Shown here: in pieces, positions 1 to 8,875 of the stretch
Position numbering within the stretch: the first letter of the stretch is position 1
Layout of the letters: every line of letters starts with the position of its first letter
Position numbers and translations under genes: made by a program
Notes under the pieces: model-generated
The model's database searches: none
Seen by the model: only the letters and a program-made list of their open reading frames with translations
Told to the model about the DNA's origin: nothing
Assembly (NCBI GenBank): GCA_035544835.1
Contig: DASZZV010000243.1
Location: 1 to 29,563, forward strand
Direction: 5' to 3'
From: DASZZV01 sp035544835
Lineage (GTDB): Bacteria > Acidobacteriota > Thermoanaerobaculia > Gp7-AA8
Length of the DNA stretch: 29,563 nt

Positions 1-1
1 G

Positions 2-622
2 AAGTTGCCGCTCGCCGGCGCCCCATACATCTTCGGTTTCGCGACCGCTTACGTTCCGTGGGTCCTTCTCTCCAGCTCGATCACCAGCTCAGCCGGCTCG
101 ATCGTCGAGCACCGATACCTCGTCAAACGGGTCATCTTTCCAGTCGAGATCATTCCCGCAGACTCGATTCTGGTGCACTCGCTTCCCCACGCCATTCTGG
201 TGACACTCATCACGATCGCCTGCCTGGTGCGAGGGTATGCGAGCTTTCCGGAGCTTCTATTCGTTCTCTACTATTACGTCTGCGCGGTCGTATTCGCATC
301 CAGCGTCGGGCTCTTTCTCGCGTCACTCACTGTCGTCTTGCGTGACGCTCAGCAAATACTCCCTTCATTTCTGAATGTCTGGTTCTGGCTGACTCCTATC
401 GCCTGGGGTGTTGGCCAGCTTCCCCCCGCGGGAAGGACACTCGTAGCTCTAAACCCGGCCAGCTACATCGTGTCGGGTTACCGGTATGCATTGATGCCGA
501 AGGTCTTTCCAGCGCCGGGAGTTTTTGCAGCGGTGGTTTTCTGGATCATGGCCATCATGATGTTGATCATCGGCTCGTTCTGCTTCAGAAGGCTCCAGCC
601 TCATTTCTGGGATTGTCTCTGA
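2..622 (+). CDS. ABC-2 type polysaccharide export permease (Wzm-like), 5' partial
   Basis: Integral membrane subunit of an ABC exporter that moves lipid-linked O-antigen or capsular glycan across the inner membrane. The frame is open to the window edge, so the N-terminus is missing; about 206 residues remain of a family usually 260-280 long. What is visible is typical of ABC-2 polysaccharide permeases: a cytoplasmic stretch with 'LVKRVIFPVEIIP', then several hydrophobic segments, the motif 'RDAQQILPSFLNVWFWLTPIAW', a conserved 'LNPASYIVSGYR' loop, and a last helix before a short basic tail. The matching Wzt-type ATPase lies at 3558-4778, with a large glycan-modifying gene between them. The 3' end lies within a few bases of the next start, so the genes are probably co-transcribed. 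Family assignment is confident; the glycan is unknown. Confidence 0.9.
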   Translation, partial: KLPLAGAPYIFGFATAYVPWVLLSSSITSSAGSIVEHRYLVKRVIFPVEIIPADSILVHSLPHAILVTLITIACLVRGYASFPELLFVLYYYVCAVVFASSVGLFLASLTVVLRDAQQILPSFLNVWFWLTPIAWGVGQLPPAGRTLVALNPASYIVSGYRYALMPKVFPAPGVFAAVVFWIMAIMMLIIGSFCFRRLQPHFWDCL

Positions 623-627
623 GCGAC

Positions 628-3570
628 ATGACAACCGATGGGCAGGTGGGATCGGCGGGATCAGCGACGTGGCCGCTCCACGACTACTTCTCGCCAGGTC
701 TGAGCGTCGTCAGGCCGGATGCCTGCTTTCCGCGCATGCGGGCCCGCGATCTCCTGGCGCATCCATGGAAGTATCTGCGCCGCGACGTTCCCCACCTCTG
801 GTATGCCGATGAGCGGTTCCCCCTCATGGGGTTTCTGAATCGGGACGAGGCGACTCTCCTGCACAACATCGCACTGCAGTTCGCAGGAAAGCCGGCGCTG
901 GAGATCGGGAGTTGGCTCGGCTGGTCGACCTGCCATCTGGCCCTTGCCGGGGTGTCGGTCCAGGTCATCGATCCCGCCCATGAGGATCCCGGATTCCGGG
1001 CCATCGTAGAGGAATCGCTGGCCTGTGCCGGCGTCCTGGATCGCGTGGAACTGAGTGCGGGACGCAGCCCCGACAACATCGGCGAGCTGGCTTCGAGGCT
1101 GGGACACAAATGGAGTCTCTTCTTCATCGATGGAGATCACGAGGCGCCCGGTCCAATGCGGGACGCTGCTGCATGTCTGCCCCACGCCGCCCCCGATTGC
1201 GCATTCATATTTCACGACCTGGCCTCTCCCGATGTCGCCGCGGGACTCTTCTATCTAAAAAGAGAAGGATTCAACGTTCTCATCTATCAGACCGCGCAGA
1301 TCATGGGACTAGCCTGGCGAGGAGACGTTACGCCCGTCTCTCACCTGCCTGATCCTTCCGTCGCCTGGCAGGTTCCGCAACACTTGATCGGGTTACCGAT
1401 TTCGGGGGTCGACACCGGAACGAGAGACGTCCCGAGCTACCAGGAGCTGTGCACGCTGGAGTATCAGGAACCTGACCGGTCGAAGCCGACTGTCTGCATT
1501 GTGTCAAACGAAGTCATCGGCCCTTTCAAGAACGGCGGAATCGGAACTTCCATGACCGGCCTTGCCGAGCTGCTGGCCTCGGATGGGCTCAACGTGACCA
1601 TCCTGTATACCGGCGGGATATGGGCCCCGCACCTCGGCCTCAAAGGCTGGCAGAACCGATATGCAGAGCTGGGGATCAGCCTGGTCGCCCTGAGCATCGA
1701 GGATATGAGGTTACTCGATGGTCCCCTCAAGAATCGCGGGTTCGGCGTTCCTTATCTCGTCTACCGGTATCTGACGTCGAATCATTTCGATGTGGTCCAT
1801 TTCAACGATTGCTGCGGCGAGGGAAGTCTCGCCCTCACTGCGAGGAAATTGGGACTAGCCTTTCAGCAGTCGCTGTTCGTCGTGGCGCTCCACAGTCCTT
1901 CTCGATGGGTTCTCGAGCTGAACCAGACCCTCCCGACGAGTCTTCTCCTATCGGCCTACAACTATGCTGAGCAGCTCAGTCTTCGCTGCGCGGACATGCT
2001 GTGGAGTCCCAGTAGATACATGCTGGGCTGGGCGCGCGATCGTGGATTTGTTTTTCCAATGGCTACCTTTGTCCAGCAGTACGCGATGCCGTCTCAGCGG
2101 CTTCGCGAGCGGGCTTCAGCAGTTCCGTCATTTCCAGTCGTGCGCTGGGGACGGACGAGCGAGTTGAAGGAGCTCGTTTTCTTCGGGAGACTCGAAGAGA
2201 GGAAAGGTCTTCGGCTGTTCTGCAATGCTCTCAATCGGCTCAAAGAGGAGTTGGCGAAGCGGCAGGTCGTGGTGACGTTTCTGGGCAAAGCGGAGAAATG
2301 CGCGGGCATGGACAGTCTCGATTACATCGCACAGAGGTCGAGTGAGTGGGATTTCCCGATCAACACCATCACCGGTCTGGGGCAACCCGAGGCGCTGCAA
2401 TACCTGTTCGGTGGCGAGAAGCTCGCGGTCATGCCGTCGCCTGTAGACAACTCTCCCTGCACCGTCTATGAAGCACTATCCTGGGGCATCCCTTTTCTCG
2501 CTGCGCGAACGGGAGGAATTCCCGAGCTCATTCACCCTGATGATCGAGCCAGGGTGCTTTTCGACTATTCCACCGACGATCTGTGTGCCTCGATTCTGCG
2601 AGCCGTCGAGGACGGTGGCTGGATCGCGCGGCCGACCATCACTCAGGAGGAAACGCGAAGAAGCTGGTCCGACATGCACTCCCACTGGCGGACCTTCCTT
2701 CCGAATCAGGGCCGGTACGGCTCGACAGAGCCCCGTCGCGTGCTGGCTCTGGTCGACCACCACACCGGACTGAATCTCGAGGCCACTCTCCAGTCTCTCG
2801 CGGCATGCCAGAGCGTCAGGCGAGTGATCGTTATCAACCGATCGGGTGGTGAATCTCCCCCTGTCGTCGGTACGCTCGACATCAGAAACATAGATCTATT
2901 GAGGGAGGACCCGGAGGTACTGCTCGGTGAGCTCGCCAATGCCGCAGCCGAGGCGATCCTGATGATTTCCTCAGGCATCCTCATCGTTCCGGATCCTCTT
3001 TCCATGATGCTGACGGCGCTGGGAACTGAGGGTGTCGAAGGTCTCCTGCCGACGGCGCGAGTGACGGGCGGAGATTTTTCGCGGGTCATGCCGCCACTCG
3101 GCGGAAGCCCGGCTTTCAGCCTTTATGAAGGAGTGACGTTCACGGGTGCGCTCCTCGTTCGAGGGGAAACCGTTCTCGCAGCGAAGGCGGGACGCTCGTT
3201 TGCCGTCGAGAGTCCCTTCATGGGGCTGGCTGATTTCTGCGTAACGAGAGGAGACCTCTGGCCTTGTCCTCTCACTGCCCTGGAGCGTCCACACGACTAC
3301 GTAATGAATGTGAAAAGCGCACTCCCTGCGAGAGTCGCCTCCTATGCCGAGAGCTCACTGACCGATCGGTACTACATGCTCGCGACCGGCTACGGCGCAG
3401 CGAATGGCGAATCGCTGATGGGGCAGAAACGAGAGGTCGCGCTGGCCCTCGTCGATGTGGGGCTTGCTCGATTCGTCCGCATTGGCTCGTGGGGCTTGCG
3501 ACAGGCGAAGCGGGCCAGGGCCGTCATCCGGAAAGGTTTCATCGGCCAGTTGATTCGATGGATGCGATGA
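628..3570 (+). CDS. three-domain fusion: SAM methyltransferase, GT4 glycosyltransferase, GT2-like domain
   Basis: About 980 residues. Residues about 60-230 are a class I SAM methyltransferase: motif I 'LEIGSWLGWST' near 90, then 'FFIDGDH' and 'FIFHDL'. Residues about 287-670 are a GT4 (GT-B) glycosyltransferase: N-terminal 'NGGIGTSMTGLAELL', a second-domain opening 'FFGRLEERKG' near 516, and a donor-site region 'SPCTVYEALSWG' near 609 followed by 'ARTGGIPELI'. Residues about 704-880 resemble a degenerate GT2 domain ('LVDHHTGLNLEATLQSL' and an 'ISSGILIVPDP' stretch), but I see no clear DxD, so activity there is doubtful. A TTG at 613 would give 985 residues and overlap the permease; ATG 628 looks more natural. 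The gene sits between Wzm and Wzt, which suggests synthesis plus methylation of the exported glycan. Domain calls are from motifs; substrates are unknown. Confidence 0.85.
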   Translation: MTTDGQVGSAGSATWPLHDYFSPGLSVVRPDACFPRMRARDLLAHPWKYLRRDVPHLWYADERFPLMGFLNRDEATLLHNIALQFAGKPALEIGSWLGWSTCHLALAGVSVQVIDPAHEDPGFRAIVEESLACAGVLDRVELSAGRSPDNIGELASRLGHKWSLFFIDGDHEAPGPMRDAAACLPHAAPDCAFIFHDLASPDVAAGLFYLKREGFNVLIYQTAQIMGLAWRGDVTPVSHLPDPSVAWQVPQHLIGLPISGVDTGTRDVPSYQELCTLEYQEPDRSKPTVCIVSNEVIGPFKNGGIGTSMTGLAELLASDGLNVTILYTGGIWAPHLGLKGWQNRYAELGISLVALSIEDMRLLDGPLKNRGFGVPYLVYRYLTSNHFDVVHFNDCCGEGSLALTARKLGLAFQQSLFVVALHSPSRWVLELNQTLPTSLLLSAYNYAEQLSLRCADMLWSPSRYMLGWARDRGFVFPMATFVQQYAMPSQRLRERASAVPSFPVVRWGRTSELKELVFFGRLEERKGLRLFCNALNRLKEELAKRQVVVTFLGKAEKCAGMDSLDYIAQRSSEWDFPINTITGLGQPEALQYLFGGEKLAVMPSPVDNSPCTVYEALSWGIPFLAARTGGIPELIHPDDRARVLFDYSTDDLCASILRAVEDGGWIARPTITQEETRRSWSDMHSHWRTFLPNQGRYGSTEPRRVLALVDHHTGLNLEATLQSLAACQSVRRVIVINRSGGESPPVVGTLDIRNIDLLREDPEVLLGELANAAAEAILMISSGILIVPDPLSMMLTALGTEGVEGLLPTARVTGGDFSRVMPPLGGSPAFSLYEGVTFTGALLVRGETVLAAKAGRSFAVESPFMGLADFCVTRGDLWPCPLTALERPHDYVMNVKSALPARVASYAESSLTDRYYMLATGYGAANGESLMGQKREVALALVDVGLARFVRIGSWGLRQAKRARAVIRKGFIGQLIRWMR

Positions 3571-4778
3571 CAGAGGCACGGGAGGACTTCGCCCTGCGCT
3601 TCGACAGTGTCGTGAAGAGCTTCCATCTTTTCTCTTCGCCGCTGCAGCGTCTTCGGGAAGCATTTCATCCCACGGGTAAGACTTTTCACCACCCGGTTCC
3701 AGTGCTTCGAGACGTGACTTTCACGATTCCTCGGGGCCAGACCGTTGCGATCATTGGCGCGAACGGAGTCGGTAAATCGACTCTGCTTCATCTCGTCGCC
3801 GGGATCCTCGAGCCTTCCTCCGGCACGATTACCGTCAACGGGTCGGTGATGAGCTTGCTCGATCTCGGTGGAAGTTTTCTACCCGATCTGACCGGGCGCG
3901 AAAACGTCCGCTTCTTCCATGAGGTCATTTTCAAAGGGACCGGCAACTGGCTGGAGAGGGAGCGTCAGATCGAGAGCTTCGCCGACATCGGTGAGTTTTT
4001 CGATCACCCCGTACACACCTATTCCTCAGGGATGTTTCTGCGCCTCGCCTTCGCCAATGCCACATCGGAAGATCCGTCCATTCTCCTCATCGACGAAGTT
4101 CTCGCCGTAGGAGATGCCCGCTTTCAGCAGAAATGCTTTCGCCGTCTGCGCGAGTTGCGGGACCGAGGTACCACAGTTCTGCTCGTCACTCACTACGTTC
4201 AGGGCCTGCCAGGTCTTTGCGATCGCGTGATGGTGCTCGAGCATGGACAGATCGTATTCGACGGCGATCCCGGCCCTGGCGTCGACCGCTACTATCAGCT
4301 TTTTTTCATGTCGCCAGAGTTGCCGTCCCACGACAACGCCAGCGGCGAGTTTCGATACGGCGTGGGCGGAGCCCGGATCGAGAGTGCATTTGCGTCGTCT
4401 GACGGCATTCATCCGGCGGTCGCGTTCGACGGCGGCCTGGTTAAGGTTGTCTTCGAAGTCGAGTTCGCCCGCGACGTTGACGAGCCTCAATTCGGGTTCA
4501 GTTGCTCCACCAAAGAGGGAGTCCGAATCTACGCTACGACTACGGGATTGCTCGGCGAGAAACCGAGCCGCGCGACCATGGGAGAGCGTCGGCGCTGCGA
4601 GGTGGCATTTAACCTTGCTGTCGCCCTCGACGATCTGTTCATCGATCTGTCGGTGTTCGAAGTCGTCCATGGCACGATCTCGGTACTCGATGCCCGGATC
4701 GGCCTGCTTCACCTGGCGATCAACTCCCCGCATCACTTCTTCGGCATTACCGATCTCCGCGCCGTGATCAAAGCCTGA
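3558..4778 (+). CDS. ABC transporter ATP-binding protein, Wzt-type with C-terminal glycan-binding domain
   Basis: ATPase partner of the permease at the window start, for ABC-dependent export of O-antigen or capsule. From ATG 3558 it has 406 residues. The nucleotide-binding domain shows Walker A 'GANGVGKST' (about 67-75), the family-typical signature 'YSSGMFLRLAFA' (about 155) and Walker B 'ILLIDEVLAVGD' (about 175), with the switch His in 'LLVTHYV'. Residues about 255-400 form a beta-rich extra domain in the position of Wzt-C, which in E. coli O8/O9a-type systems recognises the modified non-reducing end of the finished glycan. ATG 3558 lies inside the previous gene's last codons (13-base overlap); ATG 3567 is an alternative. 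The open frame continues far upstream, but that part overlaps the preceding gene and is not coding. Confidence 0.92.
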   Translation: MDAMTEAREDFALRFDSVVKSFHLFSSPLQRLREAFHPTGKTFHHPVPVLRDVTFTIPRGQTVAIIGANGVGKSTLLHLVAGILEPSSGTITVNGSVMSLLDLGGSFLPDLTGRENVRFFHEVIFKGTGNWLERERQIESFADIGEFFDHPVHTYSSGMFLRLAFANATSEDPSILLIDEVLAVGDARFQQKCFRRLRELRDRGTTVLLVTHYVQGLPGLCDRVMVLEHGQIVFDGDPGPGVDRYYQLFFMSPELPSHDNASGEFRYGVGGARIESAFASSDGIHPAVAFDGGLVKVVFEVEFARDVDEPQFGFSCSTKEGVRIYATTTGLLGEKPSRATMGERRRCEVAFNLAVALDDLFIDLSVFEVVHGTISVLDARIGLLHLAINSPHHFFGITDLRAVIKA

Positions 4779-4800
4779 TGCGATAATCACAATCCCAAAA

Positions 4801-5946
4801 ATGAAAAGGATTTCAGCCATTCATTCCGAGCGCCCGGAGACTCCGTGGCCCATGCCTTCGACGATGCATGTGATCACCGGTCTCCATGGCGGGGGCGCGG
4901 AGAGGCTGCTGACGAATCTGATCGGACAGCAGAAGGCGCGCGGCGAAGAGCTGTGCGTTGTCAGTCTCACTCCTGGTGGTATTTTCCGGTCGACTCTCGA
5001 ATCTGCCGGCGTCGACGTGACCGATCTCGGCATGAGCAGGCGGCGCGACGCGCTGCGCGGTCTGTTGGAACTGGCCTTACTGATCCGTGACCGGCGGCCG
5101 GCGGTGGTGCAAGGCTGGATGTATCACGCCAACGTCATGGGTTTCCTCGCCTTGCTCATAGCCGGCCGGAAGCGCACCCGTTTGATCTGGGGGATTTTCT
5201 GTTCGAACCTCGATAGCAGCGCCTATCACTGGAGCTTTCGAATGATCCGAGGATTAGGCGGGCTGCTCTCGCGTTACGTCGATGGCATCATCTACAACGC
5301 CGGGGAAGCGCGCGACTTTCATCACGCCATCGGCTTCCGCGAGCCACGATCGGTGGTCATCTCGAATTGCGTCGACCCGGCCATCTTTCGCCGCGATCTG
5401 AGTGAGCGATCCAGTTTTCGCGATTCGCTCCAGATCGCCCCCGATGACGTGATGCTGGTCGTGGTTGCGCGAGTGGATCCCATGAAAGATTGGAGTGGAA
5501 TGCTCGAGGCAGTACGGGAACTCCCTGGAATTGTCACCGTGGCCGTCGGCACAGGAACGGATCAGCTACCGCCCCAGTCGGGTTTCGTCGGACTCGGCTG
5601 GCGGGATGATGTAGCTCGCATTCTGAGCGCCGCGGACGTTTTTCTGCTTCCATCTGCGTTCGGCGAGGGAAGCTCACTGGCGCTGGAGGAAGCGATGTCT
5701 TGCAGCCTCCCCTGCATCGTGACCGAGGTCGGCGGAAGCTCGGCTCTGGTCGGCGAGGCAGGCATCGTCGTCGAGCCGCGGAATCCTGCGGCCATCCGAG
5801 CAGCCGTCCTGCGGCTCGCCAGCGATCGCGAGCACCGCGAGGCTCTGGGTCGCGCTGGACGGGCCAGAGCCATGGCATTGAATTCAGCCGAGGAGATTGC
5901 CAGGAGTCTTCGCCACTTCAGCCTTCCCATGGAAGCAGCCGGATGA
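4801..5946 (+). CDS. glycosyltransferase family 4
   Basis: About 381 residues with GT-B fold features. Near residue 29 is the Gly-rich acceptor-site motif 'GLHGGGAERLL', typical of GT4 enzymes. The C-terminal half opens with 'VVVARVDPMKDW' (about 220) and contains the donor-binding region 'SAFGEGSSLALEEAM' (about 282-296) with the E-x7-E-type glutamates, then 'SLPCIVTEVGG'. It probably transfers a nucleotide-activated sugar to the growing glycan at the cytoplasmic face of the membrane. No convincing ribosome-binding site precedes ATG 4801; ATG 4852 would delete 17 poorly conserved-looking residues and is a real alternative. It follows the Wzt gene by 22 bases, and its stop overlaps the next start (ATGA), so it is in the same operon. 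Confidence 0.9.
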   Translation: MKRISAIHSERPETPWPMPSTMHVITGLHGGGAERLLTNLIGQQKARGEELCVVSLTPGGIFRSTLESAGVDVTDLGMSRRRDALRGLLELALLIRDRRPAVVQGWMYHANVMGFLALLIAGRKRTRLIWGIFCSNLDSSAYHWSFRMIRGLGGLLSRYVDGIIYNAGEARDFHHAIGFREPRSVVISNCVDPAIFRRDLSERSSFRDSLQIAPDDVMLVVVARVDPMKDWSGMLEAVRELPGIVTVAVGTGTDQLPPQSGFVGLGWRDDVARILSAADVFLLPSAFGEGSSLALEEAMSCSLPCIVTEVGGSSALVGEAGIVVEPRNPAAIRAAVLRLASDREHREALGRAGRARAMALNSAEEIARSLRHFSLPMEAAG

Positions 5947-7427
5947 GTGCGTCGTCTTACACGCGTGTCGGCCCGGTACACTTTCAGAATCTGGAACAGG
6001 AGCTCGACCCAGTCGGGCCTTATCTCTCCGGCCATCTCCTGAATGCCGGCTGCGGCAGCCGCGACATCAGTGAGTACTTACTCGGCAAGGGAGTCACGAA
6101 GATCACGCGATACGACATCCAGTCGACCGATCCGGATGTGGTCATTGGTCCCCTCGAGTCCATGGAATTCGCGGATGCCACCTTCGATACCGCCCTGTGC
6201 AATGCCGTGCTCGAACATGTGGTGAATGCCGAGCAGGCGATCCGTGAGCTGGCGCGCGTGGTTCGTCCCGGAGGCCATGTGGTCGTTGCCGTTCCGTTCC
6301 TCCAGCCATTCCACCCTTGTCCGGGTGATTTCCGACGGTATACGTCCGAGGGACTTGCTGAGCTGGGACGAAGTGCGGATCTCGAGGTAGTGACGATCCT
6401 TCCTGTTCACTGCTTCGCCCAGACACTGGGATGGATTCTATGGGAGTATGCGCAGGAAAAGGGCGGAAGCCTCCGTCGAGCGGCCGCATGGTCGGTCGCA
6501 TTTGTCTTGACCAGGTTCTGGAATCGCACCGACCCGACGCTGATCAGGAACGCCAACACCTTCCAGGCCGTCTTTCGACGGCCCGATCGAAGCAAGACCA
6601 GCGCGACAGCAGAGACGCAAAGCACGGCATTGAAGAATCTCACCGAACAGTGGAGACAGAAACCGGTTCCCGCGGTCTCCGCCACTGTCCCGACCATGCT
6701 CGTCCCCGATGAGCTGCGCCTTCTCAACTATCTGGCGGACGACTACTACACCGGGGCGGGATGCATCGTCGATGGGGGATGTTTTCTGGGCGGATCGACT
6801 GTAGCTCTCGCTGACGGGCTCCGCCGAAATCTGCGCCGGCGGGGAGCTCCCGAGGAAAAGCTGATTCATTCCTACGACCGGTTCCAGGTCGAGGACTGGA
6901 CCCGGGGGATCTATTTTCCGACGTCGACGAAAGAGGGAGAGAACTTCCGCGACCGGTTCGAGAACAATACCGCCGCCTACTCCGCGCTGGTCGAAGTCCA
7001 CGGCGGCGACATCACCCGCTTCCCCTGGAGCGGAGGTCCGATCGAGATCCTCTTCATCGACGTAGCCAAACACTGGACGGTTTGCGATTGGGTAACCTGG
7101 CAGTTCTTCCCCCATCTGATTCCGGGAAGGTCGATGGTCGTGCAGCAGGACTATCTCTACCATCACTGGGTCGGCTGGCTTCATATAACGATGGAGTACT
7201 ACGCTGACTACTTCGAATACGTGTGCGATACGGAGGTCAACTCCGTGGCGTTTCTGCACACCCGGAGGATTCCCGAGAGCTTGTTACGGGAGAAGACGGT
7301 GGAAAGCCTGAGCATCGAGGAGAAGTCCTCGCTCATGGACCGGGCCGCGAACCGTTTCACGGGGAAGCAGCGTGAGATGATTCAGTCTTCAAAGAAGCAT
7401 TTCCTGGAGATGCTTCGCGACGCGTGA
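5943..7427 (+). CDS. protein with two SAM-dependent methyltransferase domains
   Basis: About 494 residues. Residues about 30-160 match the Methyltransf_11 type: motif I 'LLNAGCGSRDISEYL', an acidic post-I region, 'FDTALCNAVLEHV', and 'VRPGGHVVVAVPF'. A low-complexity linker (about 215-245) leads to a second Rossmann-like domain with 'IVDGGCFLGGSTVALADGL' (about 275), 'GGPIEILFIDVAKHWTVCDW' and 'VVQQDYLYHHW', reminiscent of TylF/macrocin-type sugar O-methyltransferases. The Asp residues after strand 4 hint at metal use, but I cannot confirm this. Start ATG 5943 overlaps the previous stop (ATGA); the open frame upstream of it is a shadow. The last codon overlaps the next start (GTGA). The context suggests methylation of sugars in the exported glycan, perhaps at two positions. 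Confidence 0.85.
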   Translation: MSASSYTRVGPVHFQNLEQELDPVGPYLSGHLLNAGCGSRDISEYLLGKGVTKITRYDIQSTDPDVVIGPLESMEFADATFDTALCNAVLEHVVNAEQAIRELARVVRPGGHVVVAVPFLQPFHPCPGDFRRYTSEGLAELGRSADLEVVTILPVHCFAQTLGWILWEYAQEKGGSLRRAAAWSVAFVLTRFWNRTDPTLIRNANTFQAVFRRPDRSKTSATAETQSTALKNLTEQWRQKPVPAVSATVPTMLVPDELRLLNYLADDYYTGAGCIVDGGCFLGGSTVALADGLRRNLRRRGAPEEKLIHSYDRFQVEDWTRGIYFPTSTKEGENFRDRFENNTAAYSALVEVHGGDITRFPWSGGPIEILFIDVAKHWTVCDWVTWQFFPHLIPGRSMVVQQDYLYHHWVGWLHITMEYYADYFEYVCDTEVNSVAFLHTRRIPESLLREKTVESLSIEEKSSLMDRAANRFTGKQREMIQSSKKHFLEMLRDA

Positions 7428-8065
7428 GCGATACGAAAACATCGAGCGACATTCCCTACGAACTGTTGATGAAGATTCAGCAGGGAACGATGGCCTACCG
7501 CTATCGAGGGATCCCGCTACTCAAGAATCCGTTCGATCTCGCGCTGTACCCGATGTTGCTCGAGCGTGCCCGGCCGCGGACACTCCTCGAGATCGGCTCT
7601 TACGCCGGCGGCAGCGCCATCTGGTTCGCTGACCAGGCGAAGCTGCTGGAGCTGCGGATGGATGTGGTGTCGATCGATCTCGAGGTGCCGGCAGGAATCG
7701 AGCACTCTGGCGTTCGATTTCTTCAGGGCGATGCCCGGGCCCTCGGAACGATCCTCACAAAAGAATTCATGGAAACGCTAGTGCGTCCTATTCTCGTGAT
7801 CGAGGACTCGAATCACCTCGCCAGCACGACCGCTGCGGTACTCGAGCACTTCGATCCGTGGATGTTGAGGGGGGAGTACATCGTGATCGAAGACGGCGTT
7901 CTCACGGATATGCGCGTCGCCCATCTCTACGAGGGAGGTCCGACCCACGCAGTCGCTGAGTTCCTGGACCGGAATCCTGGACGGTATGAGATCGACCGGT
8001 CTCTCTGCGATTACTTCGGACGGAATGTGACCTGGAACGTCGACGGCTACCTGCGTCGCGTTTGA
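7424..8065 (+). CDS. cephalosporin-hydroxylase-like (CmcI family) methyltransferase
   Basis: 213 residues, the usual length for the CmcI/rhamnosyl O-methyltransferase family. Motif I is 'LLEIGSYAGGSAIWFADQA'; the post-I acidic residue sits in 'VVSIDLEVP'. The family's central motif appears as 'ILVIEDSNHLASTTAAVLEHF', followed by 'GEYIVIEDGVLTDM', 'YEGGPTHAVAEFL' and a C-terminal 'CDYFGRNVTWNVDGYLRR'. Despite the family's database name, members near glycan genes usually methylate sugars. The start is GTG at 7424, overlapping the previous stop TGA at 7425-7427, which supports translational coupling. It is one of five methyltransferase domains in this operon. Confidence 0.88.
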   Translation: MSDTKTSSDIPYELLMKIQQGTMAYRYRGIPLLKNPFDLALYPMLLERARPRTLLEIGSYAGGSAIWFADQAKLLELRMDVVSIDLEVPAGIEHSGVRFLQGDARALGTILTKEFMETLVRPILVIEDSNHLASTTAAVLEHFDPWMLRGEYIVIEDGVLTDMRVAHLYEGGPTHAVAEFLDRNPGRYEIDRSLCDYFGRNVTWNVDGYLRRV

Positions 8066-8078
8066 TGGCCCTGGCGAC

Positions 8079-8768
8079 ATGAGCCATATCTTCGATCTCG
8101 AGCCGGAGTTTCTGGAGCTCTATGAGTCCTGTCGCCACGAGACGATGACCTCGATCGAGAGGATGTACGCACTGTACAAAGCAACGTGCTACATAGTCGA
8201 CCGGAATATCCCCGGCGATTTTGTGGAGTGCGGCGTCTGGCGCGGAGGATCGATCATGCTCATCGCTTCGACCCTTCTCCAATTGGGAAGGACCGATCGC
8301 ACTCTCTGGCTGTATGACACGTTCGAGGGAATGACTGAGCCCTCGGGCGAGGACATTCAGGATATGAGCGGACGATCGGCGCAATCCATCCTTGCCGAGC
8401 GGGAACGGACCGCCGATGACCCTTTCTGGGGCATCTCCTCACGTTCCACCGTCGAGAACAATCTACGAAAAACCAGCTATCCGTTCGAGCGCTTTCACCT
8501 CGTTCCGGGCGAGGTGGAAACGACGATACCCTCGGACAGCCCTGCATCTGTATCCCTCTTGCGGCTGGACACGGATTGGTATCGGTCCACCCGACATGAG
8601 CTCGAACACCTCTACCCCCGATTGTCGTCGCGAGGCGTCCTCCTTATCGACGACTACGGTTACTGGCGCGGCGCGCGAAAGGCGACTGATGAGTACCTCG
8701 CCTCGTTAGGCGACCCACCCCTTCTCAATCGTATCGACTATACGGGGCGGATTTGCGTCAAACCCTAG
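8079..8768 (+). CDS. TylF/MycF-family O-methyltransferase
   Basis: 229 residues, matching the length of macrocin O-methyltransferase-like enzymes, which methylate sugar hydroxyls with SAM and a divalent metal. Visible family landmarks: 'GDFVECGVWRGGSIM' (about 46-60, SAM site), 'LWLYDTFEGMTEP' (about 77-89), 'LLRLDTDWYRST' (about 160-171) and 'GVLLIDDYGYWRGARKATDEYL'. The Asp residues in 'LDTDWYRST' and 'IDDYG' correspond to the metal-binding Asp residues known in this family. It starts with ATG 8079, 13 bases after the preceding gene, and is the last gene of the polysaccharide operon. A hexamer-type repeat follows the stop. Confidence 0.9.
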   Translation: MSHIFDLEPEFLELYESCRHETMTSIERMYALYKATCYIVDRNIPGDFVECGVWRGGSIMLIASTLLQLGRTDRTLWLYDTFEGMTEPSGEDIQDMSGRSAQSILAERERTADDPFWGISSRSTVENNLRKTSYPFERFHLVPGEVETTIPSDSPASVSLLRLDTDWYRSTRHELEHLYPRLSSRGVLLIDDYGYWRGARKATDEYLASLGDPPLLNRIDYTGRICVKP

Positions 8769-8802
8769 ACCCGACGGGATGGATATCTAGCCGAAGATCA
8801 GA

Positions 8803-8831
8803 AGCCGGGCACGGGCACGGGAAAGTCAAAA
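8803..8831 (+). repeat. GGGCAC-type hexamer repeat, single copy
   Basis: Short copy of the sequence found as an inverted pair at 26965-27013 and 27063-27108: a GCCGGGCAC start, hexamers of GGGCAC, then GGGAAA followed by TCAA. It lies just after the polysaccharide operon. There is no facing copy here, so no hairpin is formed. Confidence 0.6.
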
Positions 8832-8875
8832 CCCCAGGAACGGGGAGGATCCATCAAGCAGCTCAGAGAGTGGGA

